Below, piece by piece: positions 38,801-47,946 of a stretch of DNA of 64,000 bases. The first letter of the stretch is position 1; each line of letters opens with the position of its first letter. The stretch is from Croceifilum oryzae (GTDB taxonomy: Bacteria > Bacillota > Bacilli > Thermoactinomycetales > Thermoactinomycetaceae): positions 1-64,000 of the forward strand of contig NZ_JAUSUV010000014.1 of NCBI RefSeq assembly GCF_030814315.1, given 5' to 3'. The position numbers and the translations under genes are program-made. The notes below the pieces were generated by a model. It saw only the letters and a program-made list of their open reading frames with translations, was not told where the DNA came from and did no database searches.

Positions 38801-41800
38801 CGCAGTGGAGAGAGCATTTGCAAATCCATTTGCCGAACTATATGGTTCCCACATACTTTGTGGAGATGGAGTCTTTGCCACTTACACCAAATGGCAAACT
38901 GGACTTGAGAGCACTCCCTACTCCTGATAGGCAATCTTCGGAAGAGATCGTACATCCACGAACAGCGTCAGAAGAATGGATTGCTTCTGTTTGGATCCAA
39001 GTATTAGGGATAGAAGAAATAAGCGTGCATGATTCGTTCTTCGAGCGTGGTGGACACTCCTTACTTGCTACTCAGGTGGTTTCACGCTTACAAGAAGCTC
39101 TTCAAATTCAGATACCCGTGCGTGAACTGTTTGAGTATCCTACATTGGTAGCACTAGCGCAGCGGCTTGATCTGTTGCAAAAAGAGGAGAAAGGGAGAGA
39201 GATTCCTTCCCTTAGATCGATAGAGCGGGGAGAAACTATTCCACTCTCGTATGCTCAACAACGCTTGTGGTTTATCGATCAATTTACACCGAATAGTGCC
39301 TTGTATAATATCCCGATGGTATGCCGTCTGACTGGGAACTGGGCATCTGAAGCTTTGGAAATAGCTTGGAATCAATTGATTGAACGTCATGAATCCCTAC
39401 GGACCGTATTCCATGATGTGGATGGTCACCCTATCCAGCAGATTCAGCCATATGGTTTCCAATCTCTACCGATGATAGATCTAACCCATGTTTCTCCGGA
39501 AGAGCGAGAAAGAAACATGCAACAATGGATCCAAAACGAAGTGGAAGCACCATTTAACCTAGAAAAAGGTCCGTTGATTCGCGGGAAAATCGTGCAAATC
39601 GCAGCAGATGAATGGATGCTCCTTTGTACCATGCATCACATTATTTCGGATGGCTGGTCCATGGATATCCTGCTTCAGGAATGGATGGCCTTCTATGAGG
39701 AAGCGGCTGATGGAAAACTAGCAGAACTTGCGCCACTACCTGTTCAATATGCTGACTTCGCTCAGTGGCAGAGAGAATGGTTAACCGAAGAAGTGTTAGA
39801 TCAACAACTTGCTTATTGGCAAAAAGAGTTGTCTGGTGAGTTGCCAGTCTTGACCTTGCCGATGGATCGCCCTCGTCCTGTGGTGCAAACCAACCATGGA
39901 GCGACTCATTCTGTACTCTTTCCACAATCACTATTAGAGAGAGTAAAAGACGTAAGCCAGCAAGAAGGATCCACATTATTTATGACTCTGCTTGCGGCAT
40001 ATCAAGGATTCCTCTCTCGTTACACAGGGCAAGATGATATTTTGGTCGGAAGTCCGATTGCAAACCGAAATAATAAGGAAATCGAAGGGCTAATTGGATT
40101 CTTTGTCAATACGTTAGTGTATCGAGCAGACTTGAGCGAGAAGCCAACGTTTCGAGAGCTCTTATCCCAGGTTCGTGAAAAGGCACTAAAAGCGCTTGAA
40201 TATCAAGATACACCTTTTGAAAAAGTAGTCGATGCGATTCAACCGGAACGGAGCACGAGTCATTCTCCTATCTTCCAAACGATGTTTAGCTTGCTAAATA
40301 CCAAGCCAAAACTACCAACGTTGCCAGATAGAAGCTTGGAAATGATAGAGAGCCATGCTTCTATTGCTAAATTTGATTTGAGCGTTTTCATGGCTGAGCA
40401 AGAAGATGGATTACGAGTCTCCTTCGAATACAATACCGATCTATTTGATTCACTTACGATTGAGAGAATGGCAAAGCACTTTGAACGTTGGTTGAATGAG
40501 CTTAGTCATCATCTAGATATTCCATTGGCAAAATTGGGCTTTGTACTGGAATCGGAGAAGACACAGCTATTAGAAGACTGGAATTGCATCCAAACAGTGA
40601 TTCCGAGAGAAAGCACGATTCATGAGCTGTTTGAGCAACAAGTTAAACTGCATCCGGATGCGGTCGCGGTTGTATATGAAAAGGATCAGCTTACGTATCG
40701 CGAGCTAGATGAGAGAGCGAACCAACTGGCTCGTTACCTTCAGAAGCAAGGCATGGAGCCAGAGTCTCTAGTAGGACTTTGTGTGGAGCGTTCTCTTGAG
40801 ATGATGGTAGGTGTACTCGGTATCTTGAAGGCTGGTGGGGCATATGTGCCACTTGATCCAACGTATCCGGAGCAACGACTTCAATACATTTTAGCGGATG
40901 CTAGCATTCAGCTAGTTGTCACGCAAGAGAGTTTACTAGAATCGAGCTGGCTCCCAGAAGAGATTCAAGCGGTTTACCTAGATCGAGATCAAGGTGAAAT
41001 TGGAAAAGAAAGTACTGCCTTGCCGATGGTGGATGTAAAACCAGACCATCTCGCATATGTGATCTACACCTCAGGATCTACTGGGAATCCGAAAGGTGTT
41101 ATGGTAGAGCATCACAACGTGATTCGGTTGATGAAAGCAACGGAACATTGGTATCAGTTTGATGAGAATGATGCGTGGACACTGTTCCATTCATACGCGT
41201 TTGACTTCTCTGTGTGGGAAATCTGGGGAGCCTTGCTCTATGGCGGGAAATTAGTGGTGGTGCCTTACTGGATCAGTCGCTCGCCGAAGGATTTCTATCA
41301 ACTGCTAATAGAGGAAAAGGTGACGGTCTTAAACCAAACTCCATCCGCATTCCGGCAGTTGATCCAGGTATGTGGACAAGATGAGAGTCAACAATTGGAT
41401 TTACGCTATGTAATATTTGGCGGAGAAGCGCTTGAACCTACTAGTTTACTCCCATGGTTTGAGAGATACGGTGATCAGAAGCCACAGCTGATTAATATGT
41501 ACGGTATCACTGAAACCGCGGTCCATGTTACCTATCATCCGATTACTCTACATGATGCCAAGCATGCTTCCAGAAGCAATATCGGAAAACGGATTCCTGA
41601 TTTAGAAGTGTATGTGCTGGACGGCTACCAACAACCTGTGCCGATTGGTGTAACAGGTGAACTGTATATCGGTGGAGCAGGGCTAGCGCGTGGATATCTA
41701 AACAGACCAGAACTAACGGCAGAACGTTTTATTCCACATCCATTTAGCAATGATCCGAATATGCGTTTATATCGAACCGGAGATGTGGCTAGATTCTTAT

Positions 41801-44800
41801 CGGATGGAAATCTAGATTATCTAGGACGGATTGACCATCAGGTGAAGATTCGCGGCTTCCGAATTGAGCTAGGAGAAATCGAGTCTGCTTTAAACGGACA
41901 TGCATCCGTCAAAGAAGCAGTGGTGATGGTTCGAGAAGATCAGCCGGGCGATAAGCGATTGGTAGCTTATGTTGTAGGTGACGGAGATGCATCCGAGTGG
42001 AGAGATTACCTGAAGGCGGAACTGCCGAGCCACATGATTCCGGCTGGATTTGTAAAGGTGGAATCGATTCCGCTAACGGCTAATGGCAAAGTGGATCGTG
42101 AGTCTTTACCTATGCCGGAAGAGCAGAAGGTTGAAACAGAATGGGTAGCACCACGTAGTTTGAATGAAGAAGTGCTAGCTAGCATTTGGAAGCAAGTACT
42201 GGGAATCAAACAAGTAGGCATCCATGATAATTTCTTTGAAATCGGTGGAGATTCAATCCTCAGCATTCAAATCATCTCACGAGCGAGTCAAATGGGCTTA
42301 AAGCTTACACCGAAGCAAATGTTTGAACATCAAACGATTGCTGAATTGGCACAAGTGGCGAAAGAAGAGCAGAGTGTGCAGGCAGAGCAAGGAGTTGTAA
42401 CAGGAGAAGCACCGCTTACTCCAATCCAACACTGGTTCTTCGAGCAAGGACACCCAAATCTGCACCATTGGAATCAATCGATGTTCGTCAGAACAAAAGA
42501 GCGTTTAGATGTAGCAGCGTTAGAAGAAGCGGTTCATACCCTTTTAACTCATCACGATGCCTTGCGCTTCCGATATGAACATATGTCAGATGGCGCATGG
42601 AAACAGCGAAACGAAGGAATTGAATCACCAACGACGCTAACCGTGATTTCATTAGATAAAGTGCCGCAAACAGAATGGAATCAAGTGATTCAAGCGGAGA
42701 TTGATGCTGCACAAGCAAGTTTGGATCTACACACAGGACCGCTCATGAAAATGGTGTATTTTGATGAAGGTGAACAGGGAGCAGGTCGTCTATTCTGGTC
42801 GATTCATCATTTAGCAGTAGATGGTGTATCGTGGCGGATTCTACTAGAGGATCTGCAAACAGGGTATAACCAAGCGAACCGAGCCGAGCAGATCCAGCTA
42901 CCGTCGAAGAGCACATCCTTCAAAGAATGGTCGGAGAAATTGCATCATTATGCTAAGTCGGAGATGGCACCTGAAATACGTGATTATTGGCTGAGCCAGT
43001 CTAAACAAGAAGTATCGATGATACCTGTGGAGGCAACTATCGAACATTCAACAAACACAGAAACAGAAGAGATTACGGTGGTGTTGGATGAAGGCAAGAC
43101 CCGTTCGTTACTACAAGAGATGTCAAGCACTCATCGTGCCCAGATCAATGAGATACTATTAACAGCTTTGGTACAGGCTACATCCGAATGGACAGGTCAT
43201 CAGGCATTAACTGTCGATCTAGAAGGCCACGGTCGGGAAGAGATGATCGAAGACGTTGATATTTCGAGGACTGTTGGGTGGTTTACCAGTATCTACCCGG
43301 TTCACTTACATATTACGGGTGCAGATACGCCAATCAAAGCGTTAAAAGCAGTCAAAGAACAAGTACGCCAAATTCCGAATAAAGGCGTCGATTATGGAAT
43401 TTTGCGATACTTGAGTCCAGAGATCAGTGAATGCTTCCAGTCACAACTTACGCCGTCCATTAGCTTTAACTATCTTGGACAATTTGACCAAATGTTCTCT
43501 GATGATGCGATGTTTACCCCCGAAACGGAGTTTACAAGCCTAGATCATGCTCATGGATCCAAGCGATCCCATTTGATCGATGTAATGGGAATGGTAACCG
43601 ACGGAAAACTTCACTTCACTTGGGTATACAACGTTGGGCAATTTACGAAATCTACCATTCAACATGTTGCAGAAAATATGCTTCTTCAATTAAATGGATT
43701 GATTCAGTCTTCAGGTGGCGAGGATGCGCTGACTGTTTCGGATTTTGCGATTGCCAATCTCACTTCAACTGATTTAACCAAAGTACTATCGAAGATGAGT
43801 CGTGGAAAGAATCACCCTATTACAGATCTGTACCCGCTCTCTCCGTTGCAGGAAGGGATGCTTTTTCACACGCTACATGATCAAGGGGATGAACATGTAG
43901 CGCCGTATATGGTGCAATTAAGCTTCCAGTTTAAAGGGGAATTGGACCTCTCTATCTTCGAACAAGCATGGAAATCGGTGATTCAGCGGCATGATATCTT
44001 CCGTTCAGCATTTATCTGGGATGAGATGGAAGAGCCATTACAAGTGGTGTACGAACAGACCCCATTTCAGCTAAATCAAGTGGATTGGCGTTCTCTACCT
44101 GTTGAAGAGCAAGAAGAGAAGCGAAAAGCCTTTCTATTATCCGATCGAAAACAAACTTTTTCTTTTGATGAAGCACCATTGATGAGAGTGACGGTGATTC
44201 AAGAAGCAGAGGAAGAATATCGAGTAGTTTGGACGCATCATCATATTTTATTAGATGGATGGAGTTTACCCCTTGTCTTTAATGAACTGTTAACCGTATA
44301 TCAGCAAAAAGTCCAAGGGAAGACGATGGATTTACCTAAATCACCACCATACAAGAAATATATTCAGTGGTTGAAAGAGCAAGATCAAGCGCAAGCGGAA
44401 CAATTTTGGACAGAGAAACTGAAAGGTTTTACTGCACCCACCCCGCTTATCTTAGAAAGCAACGAGCAAGGGCGTGGTTATGCTGAGAAGGGCATTCATG
44501 TACCGGAAGAGCAGACCCAATCTCTGCAAAACTGGGCGAAGAGCAATAAGCTCACCTTGAGTACGGTGATTCAAGGCGCGTGGGCGTATCTTTTGAGCCG
44601 ATATAGTGGTGAAAACGACATTGTCTTCGGTGTAACCAGTTCAGGGCGACCTACAGAGATTGTGGATGTCGAAAATATTGTAGGTCCGTTCATTACCACA
44701 TCTCCAACTCGGATTCGATTGACTGATGATGTGAAAGTAGGAGAATGGTTACAACAGTTGCAAGAGGAAGAAATCGAGAGAAGACAGTTCGAATATGCTT

Positions 44801-47721
44801 CTTTGACCCAGATTCAAGGATGGAGTGACGTTCCAAGAGGGACTCCGTTATTCGAAAGCTTGTATGTGTTTGAGAACTACCCGGTAAAAGAAGAATCATC
44901 AGGAGATCTAGAAATCGGGGACTTGGAAGGAGTCGAACAAACCCATTATCCACTCGGTCTATCAGTCATTCCGGGAAGTCAGCTGTCGTTGAAGCTAATG
45001 TATGATCGGAGCAAATTCCACGAGCTTACCATGAAGCGGATGCTTGATCATTTACATCTCGTGTTACAGCAAATGATGGAAAATGCGGATCAAACCTTAT
45101 CAAAATTGGTCTATGTTACAGAAGTGGAACAGCACCAACTATTGGTAGAATGGAATGATAATGCCATCGCGTATCCACGTGAAAGTACCATTCATCAATT
45201 GTTTGAAGAACAAGTGGATCGTACGCCTGATACAGTGGCAGTGGTAGATGAACATCAACAGTTAACGTATCGAGAGTTGAACGAGAAAGCGAACCAATTG
45301 GCTCATTTTCTCCAAAAACAAGGTGTTGGAACGGAGTCATTGGTGGGGCTATGCTTCCAGCGCTCTGTTGAGATGATTGTCAGTCTCATGGGGATTTGGA
45401 AGGCCGGAGCAGCCTATGTTCCACTTGATCCATCCTATCCAGAAAGTCGTCTTCGTTATATTTTAGAGGATACAGGGCTCCAAGTACTGGTATCAAATGA
45501 AGCAGTAAGCTGGACACCAGATGAAGTGAAAATCGTTTGCCTGGATAAAGATCGAGAGATGATTTCACGCGAAAGCACCCTTCCACCTCTATCTGATGTG
45601 ACAGGAGAAAACGTAGCTTATATCATCTACACTTCAGGTTCAACAGGGAATCCAAAAGGAGTTTTGGTACAGCATCATTCTGTTATCAATCTATCTTATG
45701 GGCTAAATAAAGAAGTTTTCTCATATGAGACACCTGCTAACTTGCGCGTTAGCTTAGGTTCTTCGATTGCCTTTGATGCGTCCGTTCAAGAATTGCAAAT
45801 GCTTTTGTACGGATCCAGTGTGTATGTGATTTCAAATGAAGTTCGTAGTGATTCCCAGCAGTTTATTTCCTTTGTTCGGAAGAATCAATTGGATGTACTC
45901 GATATGACGCCATCTTTACTTCAATCACTTGTAGATGATGGATTGTTCGAGGATGAAGATGTTCATATTCCAAGCAAAGTTTGGGTTGGCGGAGAGGCAA
46001 TTACCCCATCACTGTGGGAACAACTTGTTAAGTTAGACAAGACTCAATTTTATAATGTTTATGGTCCGACAGAGTGTACAGTTGATGCCACATACTTTCG
46101 AATCGATAAAGATAGCATGAAAGTTACCATTGGGCGTCCTCTTCCGAACATTCAAGCCTATGTGTTGGATGGGAATTTGTTACCGGTACCAGTGGGAGTG
46201 ACGGGTGAGCTGTACCTAGGTGGTGCGGGGTTAGCACGTGGTTATTTGAATCGCCCTGAGCTTACGGATGAACGTTTTATATCGCATCCATTTCATGAAG
46301 GGGAACGATTATATCGGACAGGAGACCTAGTTCGTTATCTACGAGATGGTAACTTAGAGTATCTCGGAAGAATCGATAATCAAGTAAAAATTCGAGGATT
46401 CCGGATTGAGCTTGGAGAGATTGAAGCGAATTTAGAACGTCATCCATTAGTGAAGGAAGCAATCGTATCGGTAAGAGAGGATCAACCAGGAGATCAGCGA
46501 ATGGTGGCCTATGTGGTGGGCGAAGGAAACGCGCATGAATGGCGTGAGCACCTAAAAAGTCTGGTGCCAGGTTACATGATTCCTGCACATTTTATCGAAG
46601 TAGATTCATTGCCACTTACAACCAATGGGAAGGTGGATCGAAAGGCATTAAATCGCTTAACGATCCAAAGAGAAAACACCGCTTCGGTCCCGATGATTCC
46701 ACGGGATGAAATCGAGTATAAACTGATTCAAATTTGGCAGGATTTGCTACAAATTGAAGATGTCTATATAAACGATGACTTCTTTAGTAGAGGCGGTCAT
46801 TCTCTCCTTGTACTCAAGTTGGTTTCCAAGATTCGAGAGAGATTTGGAACTGAGATGAAGGTATCCGCGCTCATTGAAAATCCAACAGTAGAAGGGATTG
46901 CTTGTCTCATTCGTGATAATCAGGGGACGACGAAATCATCATTAACAGTAGTTCCACTACAAGAGTCGGAAAAACAGCCATTCTTCAGTGTTCATCCATT
47001 TTTAGGTAACGTATTTTGTTACATTCAACTAGCCAGACACCTAAAAGATCACTGCTCATTCTATGGTCTACAAAATCCTCTTGTCGAGAAGGAAAAAGTA
47101 GACGAGTTGACTTTATCAGAAGTAGTAGGTCTTTACATTGAGGAAATGAAGCATGTTCAACCAGAGGGTCCATACCGTCTGGGAGGATGGTCTTTAGGTG
47201 GTACTATTGCTTACGAAATCGCAACCGAGCTACAGCGCCGAGGAGAAGAAGTGGAAATGGTAGTACTCATGGATACGAAGGTTCCTTCCAAAGAGGACTA
47301 CACCACGGAAGAGACAATGCTTTCTTATATCTGGAAGCACTTTACCCATCTAGATCCAACCGAGCTAGGAGAAGAATTCCTTCATCAACAAGACATGCTG
47401 ATTGAACAGCTAATGGCAGAGGGAGTACTTCCACAAGGTGCAGATCTCGCGAGCCTACAGCAACTTGCCAATGCACATAGGAAATCTCTAAATGTAATGG
47501 CTGAGTGCACTTTACAACCATACAGTGGAGAGGTCATCTATTTCAGTGCAGAAGAAGGGGAAGAGCTTTTTACAGATTGGAAGCCACTACTACAAGGGAA
47601 AGTAAATATGTTTTCGGTTCCTGGGACCCATGAGGAGATCGTCTTCTCCCCAACGGTGGAAAAAGTAGCGGAGCATTTCGTAAATGAATTGGAAAAAAGG
47701 GCACAGTTCCAGCAAGTATAA
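32827..47721 (+). CDS. NRPS 3: C-A-T-C-A-T-C-A-T-E-C-A-T-TE (modules 4-7)
   Basis: A 4964-aa synthetase coupled to NRPS 2 by an ATGA overlap. Module 4: C with HHIISDAWS near 164 (the usual DG is DA), A with code DVWHFSLVDK (Ser), T near 1033. Module 5: C near 1227, A with code DSQFTGQVVK (unassigned; its framework is leucine-like), T near 2075. Module 6: C near 2270, A with DFWNIGMVHK (Thr), T with GGDSILS near 3140, E with HHLAVDG near 3327. Module 7: D-L type C (LYPLSPLQEGMLFHTL), A with DAQDWGVVDK (Gln-like), T near 4656 and a thioesterase (GWSLGG near 4788) that releases or cyclises the chain. Predicted residues 4-7: Ser, X, D-Thr, Gln. A terminator follows at 47789. Confidence 0.94.
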   Translation: MRSDLLAKLSSLSPEKREWLQKQMQKKEKKESLPLSYAQQRLWFMDQFHPNSSLYNIPTVWRLRGNWVPEVLERSFNRLVERHDSLRTVFKEVEDQPVQHVVEFTPQKRSVEDCSHLSLEEKEKELESLISREAKDPFDLVNGPLIRNRLVQVEQGEWLLLCTMHHIISDAWSIGILIQEWLAFYEEEASGSPAGLSPLVIQYSDYAKWQKKWLQGEVLDRQLTYWQEELSGELPILQLPMDRPRPAMQTYDGDTYRVILPHTKLDLLKAVSKQEGSTLFMTLMAAYQSFLARYTGQEDILVGSPIANRNHKGVEGLIGFFVNTLVYRADLSGAPTFREILSQVKKKALKAYDHQDVPFEKVVEALQPERSTSHSPIFQTMLTLQNTKPERIELSGRSLEMIESSLSIAKFDLSLTAYEVEEGLFISFEYNTDLFDTSTITRMAGHFENWLSEIAQHPDESFTKLTMLSDIEKKQLMEEWNDTGVAYGHEYMIHELFEEQVARTPEAVAIVHEGGQLTYQELNEKANQVAHYLQKRGVGPESLVGICVERSPEMMIGLFGILKAGGAYVPLDPGYPEIRLRYILQNSQIEVILTKEALMSWLPDDIQAICLDRDQETIAQESCLSPVSDVTANNLAYIIYTSGSTGNPKGVMIEHHSVINRIQWMQKGYPLSAQDTILQKTPFSFDVSVWELFWWSWVGARVSLLPPGGEKDPAMIEEFIERHRVTTMHFVPSMLSTFLDYMERSKAMKDVSSLQQVFTSGEALNTEQARRFKDEFYDPQQTKLINLYGPTEATVDVTYYDCKLEKEPTLIPIGRPIDNTELYVLDQNQQVVPIGVAGELYLGGVGLARGYFNRPDLTAERFIPHPFKEGERLYRTGDLARYLVDRNVEYIGRIDNQVKIRGFRIELGEIEAILHDHSSVKEALVLVREDQPGDKRLVAYVVGEGSIGAWRDHLKSQLPNYMVPAHFVELDEMPLTPNGKIDRKALPKPVGQSVSEDMVLPRTPAEELVASVWSQVLGVEGISVYDSFFERGGHSLLATQVVSRLQEAFQIEIPLRELFEYSTVEALAKRLDQLRQGDRKREIPPLMPVERGETSSLSYAQQRLWFVDQFMPNSTLYNMPMVCRLTGNWMPEALERGWNQLIERHESLRTVFREVEGHPVQQIQPYAFRVLPHMDLTKLSPEEREAEVKCLIQKETKVPFDLAEGPLLRGTILRVGEEEWILLCTLHHIVSDGWSMGVLLQEWMAFYEEATDGKVAELEPLPIQYADFAQWQKGWLKEEVLQQQVQYWKEELSGELPVLQLPMDRPRPAMQTHNGSTHTVVLPHSLRDKLNELSRQEGSTLFMTLLAGYQSFLSRYTGQEDIVVGSPIANRNYREIEGLIGFFVNTLVYRADLSGAPTFQDLLSQVRQKALKAYEYQDIPFEKVVEAVQPERSTSHSPIFQTMFILQNMKQEFPVRSGRRIAMVDSDNPIAKFDLSLMATETEEGLSISFEYNTDLFDVTTIERMAGHFENWLHEVSHQPQKPLHSLNMLSEAERERLLNTWNDTAMEMSQTGLICDEIETQVAKRPDAIAIVDQTREWTYAELDAQANQLAHVLQRKGVAPESVVGVYMSRSAELMASLVGILKAGGAYVVLDPLYPTSRLQYMIEDAGIQIVVTTAGQESLSEQVDTVRFEELSGESEVAPERDVKPENLAYIVYTSGSTGKPKGVMIEYRSLMNMVYWHQEAYQITGEDRATQIAGIAFDSAVQEIWPYLTAGAALYLTTEELRVNPEALRDWIVDSGITASFAPTPILERLLKCSWPAKADLRFITTGGDQLTQFPTEQIPFAVINQYGPSENTVVSTDCYVPVGLTTGTPTIGRPIANTEVYVLDTHLEPVPVGVIGDLYLGGKSLARGYANRPELTEEKFIPHPFKEGERLYYTGDKASYLANGELQFHGRMDDQVKIRGFRIELGEVEATLQAHSAVKEAVVLVREDQPGDKRLVAYVVGEGSVAQWREHLQIHLPNYMVPTYFVEMESLPLTPNGKLDLRALPTPDRQSSEEIVHPRTASEEWIASVWIQVLGIEEISVHDSFFERGGHSLLATQVVSRLQEALQIQIPVRELFEYPTLVALAQRLDLLQKEEKGREIPSLRSIERGETIPLSYAQQRLWFIDQFTPNSALYNIPMVCRLTGNWASEALEIAWNQLIERHESLRTVFHDVDGHPIQQIQPYGFQSLPMIDLTHVSPEERERNMQQWIQNEVEAPFNLEKGPLIRGKIVQIAADEWMLLCTMHHIISDGWSMDILLQEWMAFYEEAADGKLAELAPLPVQYADFAQWQREWLTEEVLDQQLAYWQKELSGELPVLTLPMDRPRPVVQTNHGATHSVLFPQSLLERVKDVSQQEGSTLFMTLLAAYQGFLSRYTGQDDILVGSPIANRNNKEIEGLIGFFVNTLVYRADLSEKPTFRELLSQVREKALKALEYQDTPFEKVVDAIQPERSTSHSPIFQTMFSLLNTKPKLPTLPDRSLEMIESHASIAKFDLSVFMAEQEDGLRVSFEYNTDLFDSLTIERMAKHFERWLNELSHHLDIPLAKLGFVLESEKTQLLEDWNCIQTVIPRESTIHELFEQQVKLHPDAVAVVYEKDQLTYRELDERANQLARYLQKQGMEPESLVGLCVERSLEMMVGVLGILKAGGAYVPLDPTYPEQRLQYILADASIQLVVTQESLLESSWLPEEIQAVYLDRDQGEIGKESTALPMVDVKPDHLAYVIYTSGSTGNPKGVMVEHHNVIRLMKATEHWYQFDENDAWTLFHSYAFDFSVWEIWGALLYGGKLVVVPYWISRSPKDFYQLLIEEKVTVLNQTPSAFRQLIQVCGQDESQQLDLRYVIFGGEALEPTSLLPWFERYGDQKPQLINMYGITETAVHVTYHPITLHDAKHASRSNIGKRIPDLEVYVLDGYQQPVPIGVTGELYIGGAGLARGYLNRPELTAERFIPHPFSNDPNMRLYRTGDVARFLSDGNLDYLGRIDHQVKIRGFRIELGEIESALNGHASVKEAVVMVREDQPGDKRLVAYVVGDGDASEWRDYLKAELPSHMIPAGFVKVESIPLTANGKVDRESLPMPEEQKVETEWVAPRSLNEEVLASIWKQVLGIKQVGIHDNFFEIGGDSILSIQIISRASQMGLKLTPKQMFEHQTIAELAQVAKEEQSVQAEQGVVTGEAPLTPIQHWFFEQGHPNLHHWNQSMFVRTKERLDVAALEEAVHTLLTHHDALRFRYEHMSDGAWKQRNEGIESPTTLTVISLDKVPQTEWNQVIQAEIDAAQASLDLHTGPLMKMVYFDEGEQGAGRLFWSIHHLAVDGVSWRILLEDLQTGYNQANRAEQIQLPSKSTSFKEWSEKLHHYAKSEMAPEIRDYWLSQSKQEVSMIPVEATIEHSTNTETEEITVVLDEGKTRSLLQEMSSTHRAQINEILLTALVQATSEWTGHQALTVDLEGHGREEMIEDVDISRTVGWFTSIYPVHLHITGADTPIKALKAVKEQVRQIPNKGVDYGILRYLSPEISECFQSQLTPSISFNYLGQFDQMFSDDAMFTPETEFTSLDHAHGSKRSHLIDVMGMVTDGKLHFTWVYNVGQFTKSTIQHVAENMLLQLNGLIQSSGGEDALTVSDFAIANLTSTDLTKVLSKMSRGKNHPITDLYPLSPLQEGMLFHTLHDQGDEHVAPYMVQLSFQFKGELDLSIFEQAWKSVIQRHDIFRSAFIWDEMEEPLQVVYEQTPFQLNQVDWRSLPVEEQEEKRKAFLLSDRKQTFSFDEAPLMRVTVIQEAEEEYRVVWTHHHILLDGWSLPLVFNELLTVYQQKVQGKTMDLPKSPPYKKYIQWLKEQDQAQAEQFWTEKLKGFTAPTPLILESNEQGRGYAEKGIHVPEEQTQSLQNWAKSNKLTLSTVIQGAWAYLLSRYSGENDIVFGVTSSGRPTEIVDVENIVGPFITTSPTRIRLTDDVKVGEWLQQLQEEEIERRQFEYASLTQIQGWSDVPRGTPLFESLYVFENYPVKEESSGDLEIGDLEGVEQTHYPLGLSVIPGSQLSLKLMYDRSKFHELTMKRMLDHLHLVLQQMMENADQTLSKLVYVTEVEQHQLLVEWNDNAIAYPRESTIHQLFEEQVDRTPDTVAVVDEHQQLTYRELNEKANQLAHFLQKQGVGTESLVGLCFQRSVEMIVSLMGIWKAGAAYVPLDPSYPESRLRYILEDTGLQVLVSNEAVSWTPDEVKIVCLDKDREMISRESTLPPLSDVTGENVAYIIYTSGSTGNPKGVLVQHHSVINLSYGLNKEVFSYETPANLRVSLGSSIAFDASVQELQMLLYGSSVYVISNEVRSDSQQFISFVRKNQLDVLDMTPSLLQSLVDDGLFEDEDVHIPSKVWVGGEAITPSLWEQLVKLDKTQFYNVYGPTECTVDATYFRIDKDSMKVTIGRPLPNIQAYVLDGNLLPVPVGVTGELYLGGAGLARGYLNRPELTDERFISHPFHEGERLYRTGDLVRYLRDGNLEYLGRIDNQVKIRGFRIELGEIEANLERHPLVKEAIVSVREDQPGDQRMVAYVVGEGNAHEWREHLKSLVPGYMIPAHFIEVDSLPLTTNGKVDRKALNRLTIQRENTASVPMIPRDEIEYKLIQIWQDLLQIEDVYINDDFFSRGGHSLLVLKLVSKIRERFGTEMKVSALIENPTVEGIACLIRDNQGTTKSSLTVVPLQESEKQPFFSVHPFLGNVFCYIQLARHLKDHCSFYGLQNPLVEKEKVDELTLSEVVGLYIEEMKHVQPEGPYRLGGWSLGGTIAYEIATELQRRGEEVEMVVLMDTKVPSKEDYTTEETMLSYIWKHFTHLDPTELGEEFLHQQDMLIEQLMAEGVLPQGADLASLQQLANAHRKSLNVMAECTLQPYSGEVIYFSAEEGEELFTDWKPLLQGKVNMFSVPGTHEEIVFSPTVEKVAEHFVNELEKRAQFQQV
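40618..42327 (+). repeat. Near-identical A-T segment, copy 2 (Thr module 6)
   Basis: Partner of 22977-24689. The two encoded stretches differ at roughly 20 of about 570 residues, for example VCEQEDE against VCGQDE and TETTVH against TETAVH; none of the ten specificity residues differs. Being 17.6 kb apart in direct orientation, they are a substrate for recombination. Confidence 0.95.
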
Positions 47722-47788
47722 ACAATAAAGAGGGTTCACTGATACCTGTGTAAGACCAATCATATTGTTGTTACTCTATTATTACATT

Positions 47789-47825
47789 CCATTAGGCTGT
47801 GGGAAGATTCTCAGCAGCCTAATGG
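47789..47825 (+). terminator. Terminator of the NRPS operon
   Basis: CCATTAGGCTG pairs exactly with CAGCCTAATGG around a 15-base loop, followed by CTATTTAATTTT. It lies 68 bases after the NRPS 3 stop. Confidence 0.8.
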
Positions 47826-47904
47826 CTATTTAATTTTCATAAAGAAAAAATATTTTTGGATATAATCATGGTTTCAATCATGTTTTAATAGGGGTATAGA
47901 TCAA

Positions 47905-47946
47905 ATGAAAATAGATATTGGTAGAGTCAAGGACGTGATGGAATGA
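47905..47946 (+). CDS. 13-aa mini-ORF heading a coupled chain
   Basis: ATG at 47905 behind AGGGGT with about 9-base spacing; 13 codons (MKIDIGRVKDVME) to a TGA that overlaps the next start as ATGA. A near-perfect extended -10 (TGGATATAAT) lies about 35 bases upstream, with a weak -35. It may serve only to drive translation of the next ORF. Confidence 0.3.
   Translation: MKIDIGRVKDVME

Noticed and set aside
33872-46588. Many minus-strand open frames of 60-128 codons inside NRPS 3
   Set aside because: They lie opposite strongly coding NRPS domains, repeat wherever modules repeat, lack ribosome binding sites and show no family motif.
9696-47721. NRPS plus iron ABC importer as one siderophore system
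   Set aside because: The codes read Thr, Ala, Ser and Gln, and no cyclisation domain, DHB/salicylate enzymes or hydroxamate enzymes are present. The importer is 9 kb away and on the other strand.
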